Shown: positions 1-8,358 of the stretch, in pieces
Layout of the letters: the number at the start of each line of letters is the position of its first letter
How positions within the stretch are numbered: position 1 is the stretch's first letter
Source: G032773895 sp965248935
GTDB taxonomy: Bacteria > Pseudomonadota > Gammaproteobacteria > Pseudomonadales > Cellvibrionaceae
Direction of reading: 5' to 3'
Assembly (NCBI GenBank): GCA_965248935.1
Contig: OZ252214.1
Location: forward strand, 4,898,001 to 4,962,000
Length of the DNA stretch: 64,000 bases
The notes under the pieces: generated by a model
Database searches by the model: none
Told to the model about the DNA's origin: nothing
The model's input: the letters and a program-made list of their open reading frames with translations, nothing else
Position numbers and translations under genes: made by a program

Positions 1-251
1 TCCAACCATTCGTACATATTCTGTGAACCAATTACCCCGCGCTTTAAGGTTACATCGCTGGCTTTTGAAATAGCGGGGATCTTTGTCACATAATTGACCT
101 TGGCATTCCCGTTTCTATATTCCGCTATAGCAAGCTCGGAGCCTAAACCCGATACATCTGAAAACCCTGCATGGACATCGGTTTCGTCCATACCAGGAAT
201 ACTGACTAGATAATTAAATACGCCGTAGGGCGTTTCCCGAAATTCGGCCAT
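1..251 (-). CDS. Contractile tail tube protein (T4 gp19-like), 3' part outside window
   Basis: The ATG is at 251 on the minus strand and the frame stays open to the window edge, giving the first 83 residues. The start reads MAEFRETPYGVFNYLVSIPG, and further on come SDVSGLGSELAIAEYRNGN and KRGVIGSQNMYEWL. A short fold that begins by describing a phage-tail-like beta barrel and contains a GxxxSxxMYxW segment is characteristic of the T4 gp19/Afp1-type tube family, which stacks into the inner tube of contractile injection systems. It sits 76 bases downstream of the sheath gene, the usual sheath-then-tube order. The C-terminal half is not visible, so eCIS, tailocin and prophage tube proteins cannot be told apart from this gene alone. 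Confidence 0.8.
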   Translation of the reverse strand, partial: MAEFRETPYGVFNYLVSIPGMDETDVHAGFSDVSGLGSELAIAEYRNGNAKVNYVTKIPAISKASDVTLKRGVIGSQNMYEWL

Positions 252-327
252 TGTTAACCTTCCTCTGTTGATATTAAATTTGAAAATTTTTGCCAGCTAC
301 ATGCAGAGATATACACTGGCAAAAGGT

Positions 328-2550
328 TTACGCATCTGAGGTTTTTTGACCGATGCGGAAAATAACAAATTCAGCGGGTTTTAATGCAGACACACCTATT
401 TCACAGACCAAACGACCATTATCTAAATCGTTTTGTGTCATTGTGCTGCGGTCACAGCGCACAAAATAAGCATGTTTCGGCGTTGGCCCCAGTAGTTTGC
501 CGCCATACCACTCGTTATAAAGAAAATCTTCCACGGTACTTTTAACATTGGCCCACAAACGCTCACCATTGGGCTCAAATACAATCCACTGAGTGGATTT
601 TTCTATGGAGCGTTCCAAATAGAGGAAGTAACGGCGTACATTGATATATTTCCATTCGGGGTCACTGGATAAGGTTCGACCGCCCCAAACACGGTGACCG
701 CGACCAGGAAAGGAACGTAAACAATTAATTCCGTCTGGGTTGAGTAGCTCCTGCTGGAATCGATTTATATCCTGCGCAAATCGCAATGCGCCTATTACAG
801 GTTCATTCGCGGGCGGTTTATGCACGCCACGTTGAACATCCGTATTGGCGTAAACACCGGCAATAAAGCCAGAGGGAGGGCAACTAATGGAATCTCTCGC
901 ACCCGTTGGGTCAGAAACCACTACCCATGGGTAATAAAGCGCAAGCCTTGAATCGTCAAAATTGCTGCGGAAATTTCTAATTTCGGAAAGCGCCATGCCT
1001 TCCTGCGAATCGACAATACCAATTCGGTAGCGCATTTTTAAACAGTGTTTTTGCAACTCGACCACTACTGCTTGGTGGGAACTGGTTTCCGCCGCCGCCG
1101 CTGGCGTAAGGACAATTGAAATATCTTCTATATCTTCAAATGCAGCCAAACCCGTACTGCCATTCACCTCATCCACTTCACCGCCATAATCCGCCGCAAC
1201 AGGGGCATTGCCATCACCACCACCTGTCAGCGCAATAAGATATCTTGGCCCTGCCACTGAAGGAGGTGTGGGCGAAAGCGCATCATCAGCAAACATTTCG
1301 TAAAGAGCGGCGACAATATCAGCTCCATCTACTGCCGCACCAAGCGTACAAGAAACGGGGCTGCTTAATTGGTCCGTACGTTTTTCAGGTTGCGCGGCCA
1401 GTATTGACTCTAGGCTTTGATCACCATCGGGTGAACTAGAGATATTCCCATAGCTGTAAATAACTTCACCGTCAGCGCCACCAGAACGCACATCAATATC
1501 AAAATTACGCTGCACCACAATACCAGAAGCACTGGAAGGCGAAGATGCTAACGCGGGCAAAGGAATGGTTATTGGGCTGGCAATGCCCGCATTTAAACCA
1601 CTGCCATCCACTTCGAATTCAAAAACACCAGAATCCGCTGCGGTTTCATTGAGAACACCGCGAAGTGTGGTGAGGGTTCCCCAATGGGCTTCGCCGGTAT
1701 AAATGGATAAATCCGTTTCTTCCGTCAGTGTTAATACCGCTGAAGTGCCCGATTCTAAACCGCCACTGGTGGGGCTTTTTGCGCTCACACGGGTAAAGGT
1801 AACGCTGGCGGTTTCACTGTTTACCAAGCCGACGGCTACTAGAATACCGTCGTCTCCATCGGTTGCACCATCTGGACGTAAATCCGTGCCGGTCATAGCA
1901 AAATTGTCAGCGGCATCCAGCTCACAGCGGTTATCCACAATCACGAAGTTGTCACCGTCTCGGCGAACCAAGGCTCTGACATCAAGGGGGAATCGACCCG
2001 CAGGTACACGGCCTGAAATACCCGTTGCTCTAACGGTATTTGTCAACCCTGTCGCTTCCAAAAAGACCAGCTCGCCCTCTTCTGGCACCGACGTGGTTTC
2101 TAGTTTGAGCAAGTTTTCACTATCGCGCCAATTAATCTCCAGCGTGACGTTGCCCAGGCTTCCTGGGAAACGGCTATTAAACGTCACATTGTCACTTGAA
2201 TCACTGGCTGATCCAAAACCGGCTGAACTTCCCGCACCATTCTCGTCGGAAGCGTTCACACCATTAACAACGCGGGACACATAAAGCTTGGTGCCGCCCC
2301 CATCAAAAAAGGCTTTTGCTGCAATGGCAGTATGGTTGAGGCCAGCACTGCCAGATAGATTCAAATCACTCGCATCGCCATAGGTACGGACAAAATCCGC
2401 AAAACTGGTCAGCAGTTCTGGACGTCCCCGCAACGGTCCTGCGCGAGTTGGCCCGACAATACCAGCAACGCTAGTACCGACCCCTTCGATGGATTTAGAT
2501 CTATAACTGACCTCTTCTACAAATACTCCCGGAGCCAAATATTCAGGCAT
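328..2550 (-). CDS. Contractile injection system tail sheath protein, enlarged
   Basis: This 740-aa protein is a tail sheath of the Phage_sheath family. It would polymerise around the tube and contract to drive it into a target membrane. The N-terminus (MPEYLAPGVFVEEVSYRSKS, then GTSVAGIVGPTRAGP) is the sheath start that links neighbouring subunits. The conserved C-terminal third, from about residue 470, has the typical features INCLRSFPGRGHRVWGGRTL, WKYINVRRYFLYLERSI and a final strand VSALKPAEFVIFRIGQK. Bacterial sheaths of this type are usually about 350-500 aa. The excess lies at about residues 100-430 and is rich in Gly, Ser, Thr and Asp with beta-strand-like spacing, so it is probably one or more surface-exposed decoration domains. 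It is preceded by the carboxypeptidase-regulatory-like gene (21-base gap) and followed by the tube gene. Confidence 0.92.
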   Translation of the reverse strand: MPEYLAPGVFVEEVSYRSKSIEGVGTSVAGIVGPTRAGPLRGRPELLTSFADFVRTYGDASDLNLSGSAGLNHTAIAAKAFFDGGGTKLYVSRVVNGVNASDENGAGSSAGFGSASDSSDNVTFNSRFPGSLGNVTLEINWRDSENLLKLETTSVPEEGELVFLEATGLTNTVRATGISGRVPAGRFPLDVRALVRRDGDNFVIVDNRCELDAADNFAMTGTDLRPDGATDGDDGILVAVGLVNSETASVTFTRVSAKSPTSGGLESGTSAVLTLTEETDLSIYTGEAHWGTLTTLRGVLNETAADSGVFEFEVDGSGLNAGIASPITIPLPALASSPSSASGIVVQRNFDIDVRSGGADGEVIYSYGNISSSPDGDQSLESILAAQPEKRTDQLSSPVSCTLGAAVDGADIVAALYEMFADDALSPTPPSVAGPRYLIALTGGGDGNAPVAADYGGEVDEVNGSTGLAAFEDIEDISIVLTPAAAAETSSHQAVVVELQKHCLKMRYRIGIVDSQEGMALSEIRNFRSNFDDSRLALYYPWVVVSDPTGARDSISCPPSGFIAGVYANTDVQRGVHKPPANEPVIGALRFAQDINRFQQELLNPDGINCLRSFPGRGHRVWGGRTLSSDPEWKYINVRRYFLYLERSIEKSTQWIVFEPNGERLWANVKSTVEDFLYNEWYGGKLLGPTPKHAYFVRCDRSTMTQNDLDNGRLVCEIGVSALKPAEFVIFRIGQKTSDA

Positions 2551-2571
2551 TTTTATCTCCTCTCACACTCG

Positions 2572-3378
2572 TCATGAGGTTGTTGCGGCCAAATAGTCCT
2601 TGCCATTTGAATTCACACGAGCCCGTTCACCTGGCGTTACCGCAAGGGAAAAGGATGTGTTGAATACATCTGTGCTGGAGGACTGAAGCTCAATGGCCAA
2701 GTAGGTTGTGGTATCAGGTGCCATTTCTGCCGTATTGGCAGAACTAGCGGTTGCGCTTAACACTGCGTTGTATTCAGTAATGCTGTCCGGCAATGGCGGC
2801 AACCTATTCAATGAGAGAATAAAGTCGCCATTGGCGTCTGTTTGGGCTCGATAGGTTTGAGTTTCAGCTTCAGCAATAGTCACCACAAGCTGCACTAGCC
2901 CCCAAATAACGGGTGACTCATCGCCATCCATTTTTAGCGAACCAAAAACCGAACCACCAGGGGTATTCACAACACCCAGCGGACTGGGATAGACAACAAT
3001 AGCTTCTCCGTTGCCTGCCCCAAGGGTTAACGCTATGCGCGCGGGGTTATAGCGTCGGCTGTAATCCCAAGCTTCACCGACAACAGAATAAGTTTCCATA
3101 ACGGGCCGGGTTTTATCTGCCTCCGAGGCCGCTCCCTCGATAATGTCATTTATAGGCGTACGCAGAAAGGCGGTTTTGCCAGCGGAATTAATGATTTTGG
3201 CATCTCTCGGCTTACTGGAAAGGTTAAGAACCAAAGGCACAAATACTCGCGTCATATCCTCTTCGGCTTCGGCACTGGCGCCGTTAAGCCAATAGATAAC
3301 ATCGCTGGCATGAAGAATATTGGTTTCAAGTATGCGTACCGAGCTGGCTTCCGCATATTCTATTTCCTGACCTTCCAT
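2572..3378 (-). CDS. eCIS-associated protein with carboxypeptidase-regulatory-like domain
   Basis: A 268-aa protein without a signal peptide. The first ~130 residues (MEGQEIEYAEASSVRILETN, VFVPLVLNLSSKPRDAKI) resemble nothing I can name. At about residues 150-215 the pattern GGSVFGSLKMDG, TQTYRAQTDANGDFILSLNR and LPPLP is that of a CarboxypepD_reg-like beta-sandwich, a fold often found in structural and surface proteins. The ATG overlaps the stop of the upstream DUF4255 gene by one base (TAATG), which implies translational coupling. The sheath follows after 21 bases. From position in the operon I infer a structural or assembly component of the contractile particle, perhaps in the cap or collar; its exact role is unknown. 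Confidence 0.7.
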   Translation of the reverse strand: MEGQEIEYAEASSVRILETNILHASDVIYWLNGASAEAEEDMTRVFVPLVLNLSSKPRDAKIINSAGKTAFLRTPINDIIEGAASEADKTRPVMETYSVVGEAWDYSRRYNPARIALTLGAGNGEAIVVYPSPLGVVNTPGGSVFGSLKMDGDESPVIWGLVQLVVTIAEAETQTYRAQTDANGDFILSLNRLPPLPDSITEYNAVLSATASSANTAEMAPDTTTYLAIELQSSSTDVFNTSFSLAVTPGERARVNSNGKDYLAATTS

Positions 3379-3983
3379 TAGCTGGGCTCTCCAACAACCG
3401 CAGCACCCGTTGGAAATACACGAGTTGTCACCGCAGGGCCATAGTTTTCAATATCACGTAAACGCAAGCGAATTGTCTTCACCACGTAAGACACGCTACT
3501 GGTATAAGGCTGTTCCAAGGCATCCCAAATTCGCATTAAATCTTCGTTAGACATTTCTGAAGGCGTAACCGTAAGCATCTCTCTCTCAGTCCAACTTGTA
3601 TCACTTTCCGCCATATGAGAAATATCCAACTGACTCTCATTCGCTAGCTCTATCATCGCCCACGAAAGCAAATTCGCTTCAATGGTTGCACTGGAGGCAG
3701 AAGCAATAAGTAATAAATGCAAATTAACCGGAAGCTCACGCGCAGTATTTTGTTGGCCAGCCCCCTGCGGTGAAAACATACGTGCCCTACCGTGAGGGTC
3801 AATTTCAAGCCTGTGCATATACAAACCCACCACATTGCCATTAATCTGGCCAGAAACATCGGCACTGCCAAATAGCTCAACTCGTGCATTGATTGGCCCA
3901 GCGGATAGCTCTGTAGGCAAGCGGCTATCTAAAAACTGCTCCAAAGCAACTAAGGCGCCATTCACTGCGGTGTAATTTGCCAT
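3378..3983 (-). CDS. DUF4255 (Pvc16 N-terminal-like) tail cap/terminator protein
   Basis: A 201-aa protein matching the DUF4255/Pvc16_N pattern: an N-terminal helix with ALVALEQFLDSRLP, then NVVGLYMHRLEIDPHGR and ELPVNLHLLLIASAS, and a C-terminal VSYVVKTIRLRLRD strand-helix. Family members in Afp and PVC particles (Afp16/Pvc16) cap the sheath-tube end and fix tail length. It is the second gene of the minus-strand operon and overlaps the next start by one base. The start at 3983 lies just downstream of a short direct repeat of CCACTAATTCC, so the spacing to the Shine-Dalgarno region may have been altered by that duplication. The family call is good; particle type (eCIS against tailocin) remains inference. 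Confidence 0.82.
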   Translation of the reverse strand: MANYTAVNGALVALEQFLDSRLPTELSAGPINARVELFGSADVSGQINGNVVGLYMHRLEIDPHGRARMFSPQGAGQQNTARELPVNLHLLLIASASSATIEANLLSWAMIELANESQLDISHMAESDTSWTEREMLTVTPSEMSNEDLMRIWDALEQPYTSSVSYVVKTIRLRLRDIENYGPAVTTRVFPTGAAVVGEPS

Positions 3984-4016
3984 CCACTAATTCCCGTCCA
4001 CTAATTCCATTGCCGA

Positions 4017-4271
4017 TTAACTTGCACGTTTTTTACAAAAAAATAAATCGGTACCATCTGGTAAGTTTTTTTTCTCTATCTTTCCCTGCTCATACAAATA
4101 AGCGATAGCTTTCTCCACCAATATCTCTTCTTCAATTACTTTTTGCTGCATTAACCACCAGAGAACCACACCTTCCAGAGTATCTGCGGCACCTTCACGA
4201 TCAACCAAATACTTTTCGATTCGCTCTGCGACAACTTCAACCTCGTTGCTCTGATGTACCCTTCGAACCAT
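4017..4271 (-). CDS. Small hypothetical protein at head of injection-system operon
   Basis: An 84-aa, largely helical charged protein (MVRRVHQSNEVEVVAERIEK, then LVDREGAADTLEGVVLWWLM, ending FFCKKRAS). The predicted helix-helix-helix-wing order (final strand pair IEKKNLPDGTDLFFCKK) is compatible with a small winged-helix domain, but I do not recognise a family. It lies 33 bases upstream of the DUF4255 gene on the same strand, so it is probably the first gene of the operon. A regulatory or particle-assembly role is possible. Coding support comes from length, position and residue composition only. Confidence 0.55.
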   Translation of the reverse strand: MVRRVHQSNEVEVVAERIEKYLVDREGAADTLEGVVLWWLMQQKVIEEEILVEKAIAYLYEQGKIEKKNLPDGTDLFFCKKRAS

Positions 4272-4424
4272 TTTGCCAACGTCTCCGCTGTTCTCTATAA
4301 GCCGTCAATTAAAGTAAGGACTGTTCTTTATCTTACTTAGGAATAGCAGGCTTTATGCCAACAATTAAAAAACCAATAAGCCATTGATATTTAAAGATTT
4401 ATTTGTTTTGCTGAATTTTTGAAC

Positions 4425-4510
4425 GGGGCACTTTTAACCCACCTAAAAACAGAAAAATTACGGGGAGAGCAATGATTCAAAGGAAGCTTTGCCGGGGCAC
4501 TTTTGACCCG
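4425..4510. repeat. Two direct copies of a GGGGCACTTTTRACCC 16-mer
   Basis: GGGGCACTTTTAACCC (about 4426-4441) and GGGGCACTTTTGACCC (about 4495-4510) differ at one base and lie 69 bases apart. Repeats of this general kind occur at transposon ends. They lie next to a transposase remnant, so they may mark an old insertion, but this is not proven. Confidence 0.4.
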
Positions 4511-4610
4511 GAATATTTTTTTACCCACATACAAACCCACTCATCATAATGGCTGGTTGTGGGGCTGGGGATAGTGGTTAGTTTTTTATTAGGTGGTATT
4601 CTACTAGACG

Positions 4611-4697
4611 TTAAATTCTGATCGAAAATAACGGTACTTGCAGTGGCGTTGCTTTAAATTGATCGTCATAAAAATTATAGTGTTTTCTTCGTGCCAT
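4611..4697 (-). pseudogene. IS3-type transposase OrfA remnant
   Basis: Reading from the ATG at 4697, the minus strand encodes 28 residues, starting MARRKHYNFYDDQFKAT and then diverging to a stop at 4611. Many IS3-family OrfA proteins begin with a basic MARRK-type stretch followed by DEFKA and a helix-turn-helix. Here the frame is lost straight after FKAT. A strong ribosome binding site (GGAGGT) precedes the ATG and lies inside a hairpin at 4701-4729. I read this as the left part of a degraded insertion sequence that kept only its 5' end. The rest of 4510-4610 shows no coding frame. Confidence 0.5.
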
Positions 4698-4700
4698 TTG

Positions 4701-4729
4701 ACACCTCCAGTTTAGTTATATGGAGGTGT
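4701..4729. repeat. Inverted repeat (9-bp arms) in front of transposase remnant
   Basis: ACACCTCCA (4701-4709) and TGGAGGTGT (4721-4729) are perfect inverted copies around an 11-base loop. On the minus strand the hairpin covers the ribosome binding site of the OrfA remnant, an arrangement that would limit transposase translation. Confidence 0.5.
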
Positions 4730-4775
4730 GTGCCTTATCGGGTCAGATCTCGGATCGGCTGTATTTATTTGTTAA

Positions 4776-4843
4776 CGGTAAATATTGGAAGGCGCCTCCG
4801 GCTTTTCCAACCTACACGGTATTTTTAATTTATTCCGACGTAC
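4776..4843. repeat. Dispersed hairpin repeat, copy 1
   Basis: A 68-bp unit: CGGTAAATATTGGAAGGCG, then a short loop, then TTTTCCAACCTAC and a tail TTTTTAATTTATTYCRACGTAC. It is nearly identical to 9478-9545 over its whole length. The core TTGGAAGGCG...TTTTCCAA folds into a hairpin. A third hairpin copy lies near 62409. I see no transposase with it, so it behaves like a REP/MITE-type intergenic repeat. Confidence 0.8.
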
Positions 4844-4873
4844 GATCGTGCCACCATTTTTTATTATATTTGT

Positions 4874-5302
4874 TCAGCATGATTTGGTGGTGCAAGTCTC
4901 ATATCCCTTCCCTGGTTTTTTGATAATCTGATCTTTTACTCTAACAAAATGCAGCGGTTCTCCAAACTCCTCTTCATAATATGCGTCACTGAATTTGCTG
5001 GGCGTATAATGACCAATTATTATAATTCTTTTCCACCGTTTAAAATCTACAATCAATTTATTATCACTCATTTTCCATGTGCAGGTATCATTTGTATAAT
5101 CATAGTATTTTTTCATATGATTTATCCAAATTGATTCAAATTCGCATAACCCGTCATTCTTGAATTCAATAATGATATTATTATCGTGGTCCTCATCCTT
5201 TTCGGTATCACTTGAATACCATTTCCCGATCATATTATATTCCTGTGCAACTACAGACATGCACAATATATTTAATACGAATAAATATAACGCCGTTTTC
5301 AT
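4874..5302 (-). CDS. Secreted hypothetical protein (signal peptide)
   Basis: A 142-aa protein with a clear signal peptide (MKTALYLFVLNILCMSVVAQ, cleavage probably after VVA) and no later membrane segment. The mature part alternates charged and aromatic residues with an early GKWYSSD motif, followed by IIIEFKNDGLCEF and DTCTWKMSDNKLIVDF. This is the lipocalin-like 'GxW...F..dG.......g.W...dg.l' layout of small exported beta-barrel proteins, but I cannot name a family. Composition is more AT-rich than the neighbouring operons, and it lies between repeats and an IS remnant, so recent acquisition is likely. Function unknown. Confidence 0.6.
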   Translation of the reverse strand: MKTALYLFVLNILCMSVVAQEYNMIGKWYSSDTEKDEDHDNNIIIEFKNDGLCEFESIWINHMKKYYDYTNDTCTWKMSDNKLIVDFKRWKRIIIIGHYTPSKFSDAYYEEEFGEPLHFVRVKDQIIKKPGKGYETCTTKSC

Positions 5303-5461
5303 AATTTCTCCGAAAACATTTAATATTACGCGAACTTACGAAATAGGGTTCAATTCGTTGGTCATGCTCTACTCATAATACTTGGATTCAAATTCGAAGT
5401 GCGTCATGAAATAGGCTAGGTTCAATTTCAAATCGAGACGTATTGTAAATAATTTACCAAC

Positions 5462-5545
5462 TATTTCACTTGACTGTTTGTTTTTTTACGGGCACTTGGT
5501 AAAGTGCCATGTGGCGAAGCCACGCTTAACTAAGTGAAAAATAAC
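5462..5545. other. Compact multi-hairpin intergenic element
   Basis: Two adjacent hairpins, GGCACTT...AAGTGCC (5491-5508) and GTGGC-GAA-GCCAC (5511-5523), are enclosed by outer arms TATTTCACTT (5462-5471) and AAGTGAAAAATA (about 5533-5544). The nested design could be a structured RNA, a terminator cluster or a recombination site. The rest of 5303-5691 holds no gene I can see. Confidence 0.35.
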
Positions 5546-5645
5546 GAACAACGAAAAGGACAACCATTTTAAAAAACTCCACGCTCTATTCAAATTAGGC
5601 TTAAAAAAACCAAACTTGAGCTACTTTGGGAATTTGAATTAGGTT

Positions 5646-5673
5646 AAAGAAAAGAACAGCGTAAGTACGCTGT
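5646..5673 (-). terminator. Rho-independent terminator after DUF4404 gene
   Basis: On the minus strand ACAGCGTACTTACGCTGT (5656-5673) is a hairpin followed by TCTTTTCTTT, 19 bases after the stop of the 84-aa gene. Confidence 0.6.
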
Positions 5674-5691
5674 ACGATAAATTAATAAAAA

Positions 5692-5946
5692 CTAGACACC
5701 AATATCTCGAAGTATATTAACAATTTCTTTGGCAACCGCTGCACCTTTAGGGTGCTGCTCTTCCAATTGAGTGAGTAGAAGCTCTACTGTTTCAAGCAGG
5801 CTTGTAGGGCCGTCGTCTCTTTGCTCCCAATGGTCAAGCTTTTGATTGACCTCCGCCAGCAGCCTTTCCTGTTCGGGGCTTACCCTGTCATCCCCGAATG
5901 TATCGTGAAGAGAAATCATCAAATTATTGACTTTAGTTATAGGCAT
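5692..5946 (-). CDS. DUF4404 family protein
   Basis: An 84-aa protein fitting DUF4404: an N-terminal helix with LMISLHDTFG, a middle VSPEQERLLAEVNQKLDHWE and a C-terminal LLTQLEEQHPKGAAVAKEIV ending NILRDIGV. The HP..AA......L...G[IV] ending is the recognisable family signature. The protein is small, helical and cytoplasmic with no known biochemical role. It is monocistronic with its own hairpin terminator, and it is divergent from prc. Confidence 0.7.
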   Translation of the reverse strand: MPITKVNNLMISLHDTFGDDRVSPEQERLLAEVNQKLDHWEQRDDGPTSLLETVELLLTQLEEQHPKGAAVAKEIVNILRDIGV

Positions 5947-6235
5947 AACTCACCCCGGCTTTTTTTCGCAAGATACATATGTAAGTTTAGCCTAGTCAAG
6001 CATAAAAAAGGCTAAAAATACACCTCTTGAGGTCACTTATTTGATAAGTTTACTATCACCAAATTAGTGCTCTGGCTGGATTCTTAGACGCAACATGGAT
6101 AAGCCAATTCAGGAAACGGTATTTTTACGCTTATATGTGAACTAAAATACAATGGAACCAACTAAGAACTGTCGGCTTTATGTTATAGTTCGCCGCTAAC
6201 CCATTTATAATGAAGACATCAGGTTCCTTGTCAAT

Positions 6236-8350
6236 ATGCGTATTTCCAAGCTGCTTTTCGCTTTAGTCATTGTTATCTCCGGCTTCTTCTCAACCGTTTC
6301 CATCGCCTCCGCAGATAAAACTCTCAAATTTTCTCCTGCTCAAGCCGAAACCATTGTCGATATTGTTCGCAAGCTCCGCTCTAAGCACTATCGAGACCAA
6401 AAGGTAGATGACCAACTCTCGCAAGCTTTTCTAGAGAAATACCTGCAAACTCTGGATTCCTCTCGGATGTTCTTCTACCAGAAAGACATAGATCAGCTTA
6501 AAAAGCACGAGACAAAGTTTGATGACTACTTCAAAACCGGAGAATTAGACCCAGGGTTCGAGATATTTCGTCTTTACAGAAAGCGTGTCGTTAACCGCTT
6601 GGAGTCTATAGTGGATCTACTGGAAGACCCATCGGTTAAATTTGACTTCAATGTTATTGACGAAGTAGAACTAGAACGTAAAAAAGCACCCTGGCCAACC
6701 AGCCGTAGCGAGTCCGACGAAATTTGGTACAAACGCATCAAACTCGGTCTGCTCAACCTAAAGCTCGCAGGCAAACCCTTAAAGGAAGGTCGAGAAACCC
6801 TTGCAAAACGGTATAAAAACCAGCTTAAACGTGCAAAACAACAAAATAGCGCAGACGTATTTGAAACCATAGCCAACGCCTTAACACTTCTATACGACCC
6901 ACATACAAACTACTGGTCGCCAAGAACTTCTGAAAACTTTGATATCAATATGTCACTATCTCTAGAGGGTATTGGAGCGGTACTTAAATCGGAAGACGAA
7001 TTTGTTAAGGTTGTGAGATTAGTTCCCGGTGGTCCAGCACACAAAAAAGGTGAACTTAAACCAGCAGACAGAATTGTGGGCGTTGCTCAAGGAGACGAAG
7101 GTGAATCAGTCGATGTTATCGGCTGGCGCCTAGATGAAGTAGTCCAGTTAATTCGCGGCCCTAAAAATACCATGGTAAAGCTGGAAGTGATTCCAGCCGG
7201 TGCAGGTATAACAGATAAACACAAAACGATTAGTATTAACCGAGGCAAAGTAAAGCTCGAAGACCAAGCCGCAGAAAAAGCTGTTTTTGAGCTAGCGGAT
7301 AAAGATGAAATCTATAAAATCGGTGTGATTAACCTACCCACTTTCTACGTTGACTTCCAATCTAAATCCGCAAGAGACCCCAGCTTTAAAAGTGCCTCCA
7401 GAGACGTCTCCCGCCTACTGGATGAATTACAAAAAGAAAATGTAGACGGCATTATCCTCGACCTTCGCAACAATGGTGGCGGCTCACTGGATGAAGCGCA
7501 AAACTTAACAGGTTACTTTATCGACCAGGGGCCAGTGGTGCAAATTCGTACCTCGGAAGGCCACGTAAGACGCGATATTCGCTCCCACTTCCGCGCAAAA
7601 TATCGCGGTCCCCTTGTGGTTATGGTTAATCGACTTAGCGCTTCCGCCTCGGAAATTTTCGCCGGAGCCATTCAAGACTACAAGCGAGGGCTTATTATTG
7701 GCTCACAATCCTTTGGTAAAGGCACCGTGCAATCCGTAACACCTCTGCTTGAAGGCCGATTGAAACTGACTGAATCGAAATTTTATAGAGTATCCGGCGA
7801 GTCCACGCAACATCGCGGCGTGATTCCAGATATTGAGCTGCCGTTTTTATTAGATATAGAAGAAGTCGGTGAGTCATCCTATGAAAATGCCCTACCCTGG
7901 GATCAAATACACTCAGTTACTCACGCAGAATATTTTGACTTAAATTCCCTTATTCCAGTACTGGACAACCTGCACCAAGAGCGAGTTAAATCCGATCCAG
8001 ACTTTAACTATATATTGGATCAGATCACGCTAATGAATACAGCAAAAGAAAAGACCAGCATTTCGCTTAACGAAAAAACTCGCATATACGAAAAAAATAA
8101 AATGGAAAAGGAAGCCATGAAAATTGACAACAAACGTCGTATTGCTAAAAGTATGGTGCCCTATAAAACCCTGGAAGAGTATCGTAAAAACGAATTGGAT
8201 ACAGATACAGACGAAGACGAATTGGAAACTGAATCACATAATAAAATCGATGTAGACGGCGATACACTACTTATTGAAACGGGCAATATTTTAGTCGATT
8301 ATATTCGACTAACAAAAAAACCTGAATTTAAACAAGTAGCAAACTTTTAG
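6236..8350 (+). CDS. prc: Tail-specific / C-terminal processing protease Prc (S41)
   Basis: A 704-aa periplasmic serine protease that degrades SsrA-tagged or misfolded periplasmic proteins and trims murein hydrolases and other substrates. A signal peptide covers residues 1-26 (LLFALVIVISGFFSTVSIAS). An N-terminal helical domain follows, with a PDZ domain at about 235-330 (LSLEGIGAVL and the GDEGESVDVIGWRLDEVVQL region). The S41 catalytic core has LDLRNNGGGSLDEA, then SASASEIFAGA with the nucleophile Ser470 and SFGKGTVQ with the general-base Lys495. The Ser-Lys spacing of 25 equals that of E. coli Prc (S452/K477). The C-terminal DUF3340-like tail is present. Length is close to the E. coli protein (682 aa). 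xthA follows after 8 bases, suggesting co-transcription. Confidence 0.96.
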   Translation: MRISKLLFALVIVISGFFSTVSIASADKTLKFSPAQAETIVDIVRKLRSKHYRDQKVDDQLSQAFLEKYLQTLDSSRMFFYQKDIDQLKKHETKFDDYFKTGELDPGFEIFRLYRKRVVNRLESIVDLLEDPSVKFDFNVIDEVELERKKAPWPTSRSESDEIWYKRIKLGLLNLKLAGKPLKEGRETLAKRYKNQLKRAKQQNSADVFETIANALTLLYDPHTNYWSPRTSENFDINMSLSLEGIGAVLKSEDEFVKVVRLVPGGPAHKKGELKPADRIVGVAQGDEGESVDVIGWRLDEVVQLIRGPKNTMVKLEVIPAGAGITDKHKTISINRGKVKLEDQAAEKAVFELADKDEIYKIGVINLPTFYVDFQSKSARDPSFKSASRDVSRLLDELQKENVDGIILDLRNNGGGSLDEAQNLTGYFIDQGPVVQIRTSEGHVRRDIRSHFRAKYRGPLVVMVNRLSASASEIFAGAIQDYKRGLIIGSQSFGKGTVQSVTPLLEGRLKLTESKFYRVSGESTQHRGVIPDIELPFLLDIEEVGESSYENALPWDQIHSVTHAEYFDLNSLIPVLDNLHQERVKSDPDFNYILDQITLMNTAKEKTSISLNEKTRIYEKNKMEKEAMKIDNKRRIAKSMVPYKTLEEYRKNELDTDTDEDELETESHNKIDVDGDTLLIETGNILVDYIRLTKKPEFKQVANF

Positions 8351-8358
8351 GCTTTAAA

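Noticed and set aside
5462..5640. Integron attC-type site (GCTTAAC near 5525)
   Set aside because: No matching GTTRRRY partner at the right distance and no cassette-like ORF series or integrase was seen.
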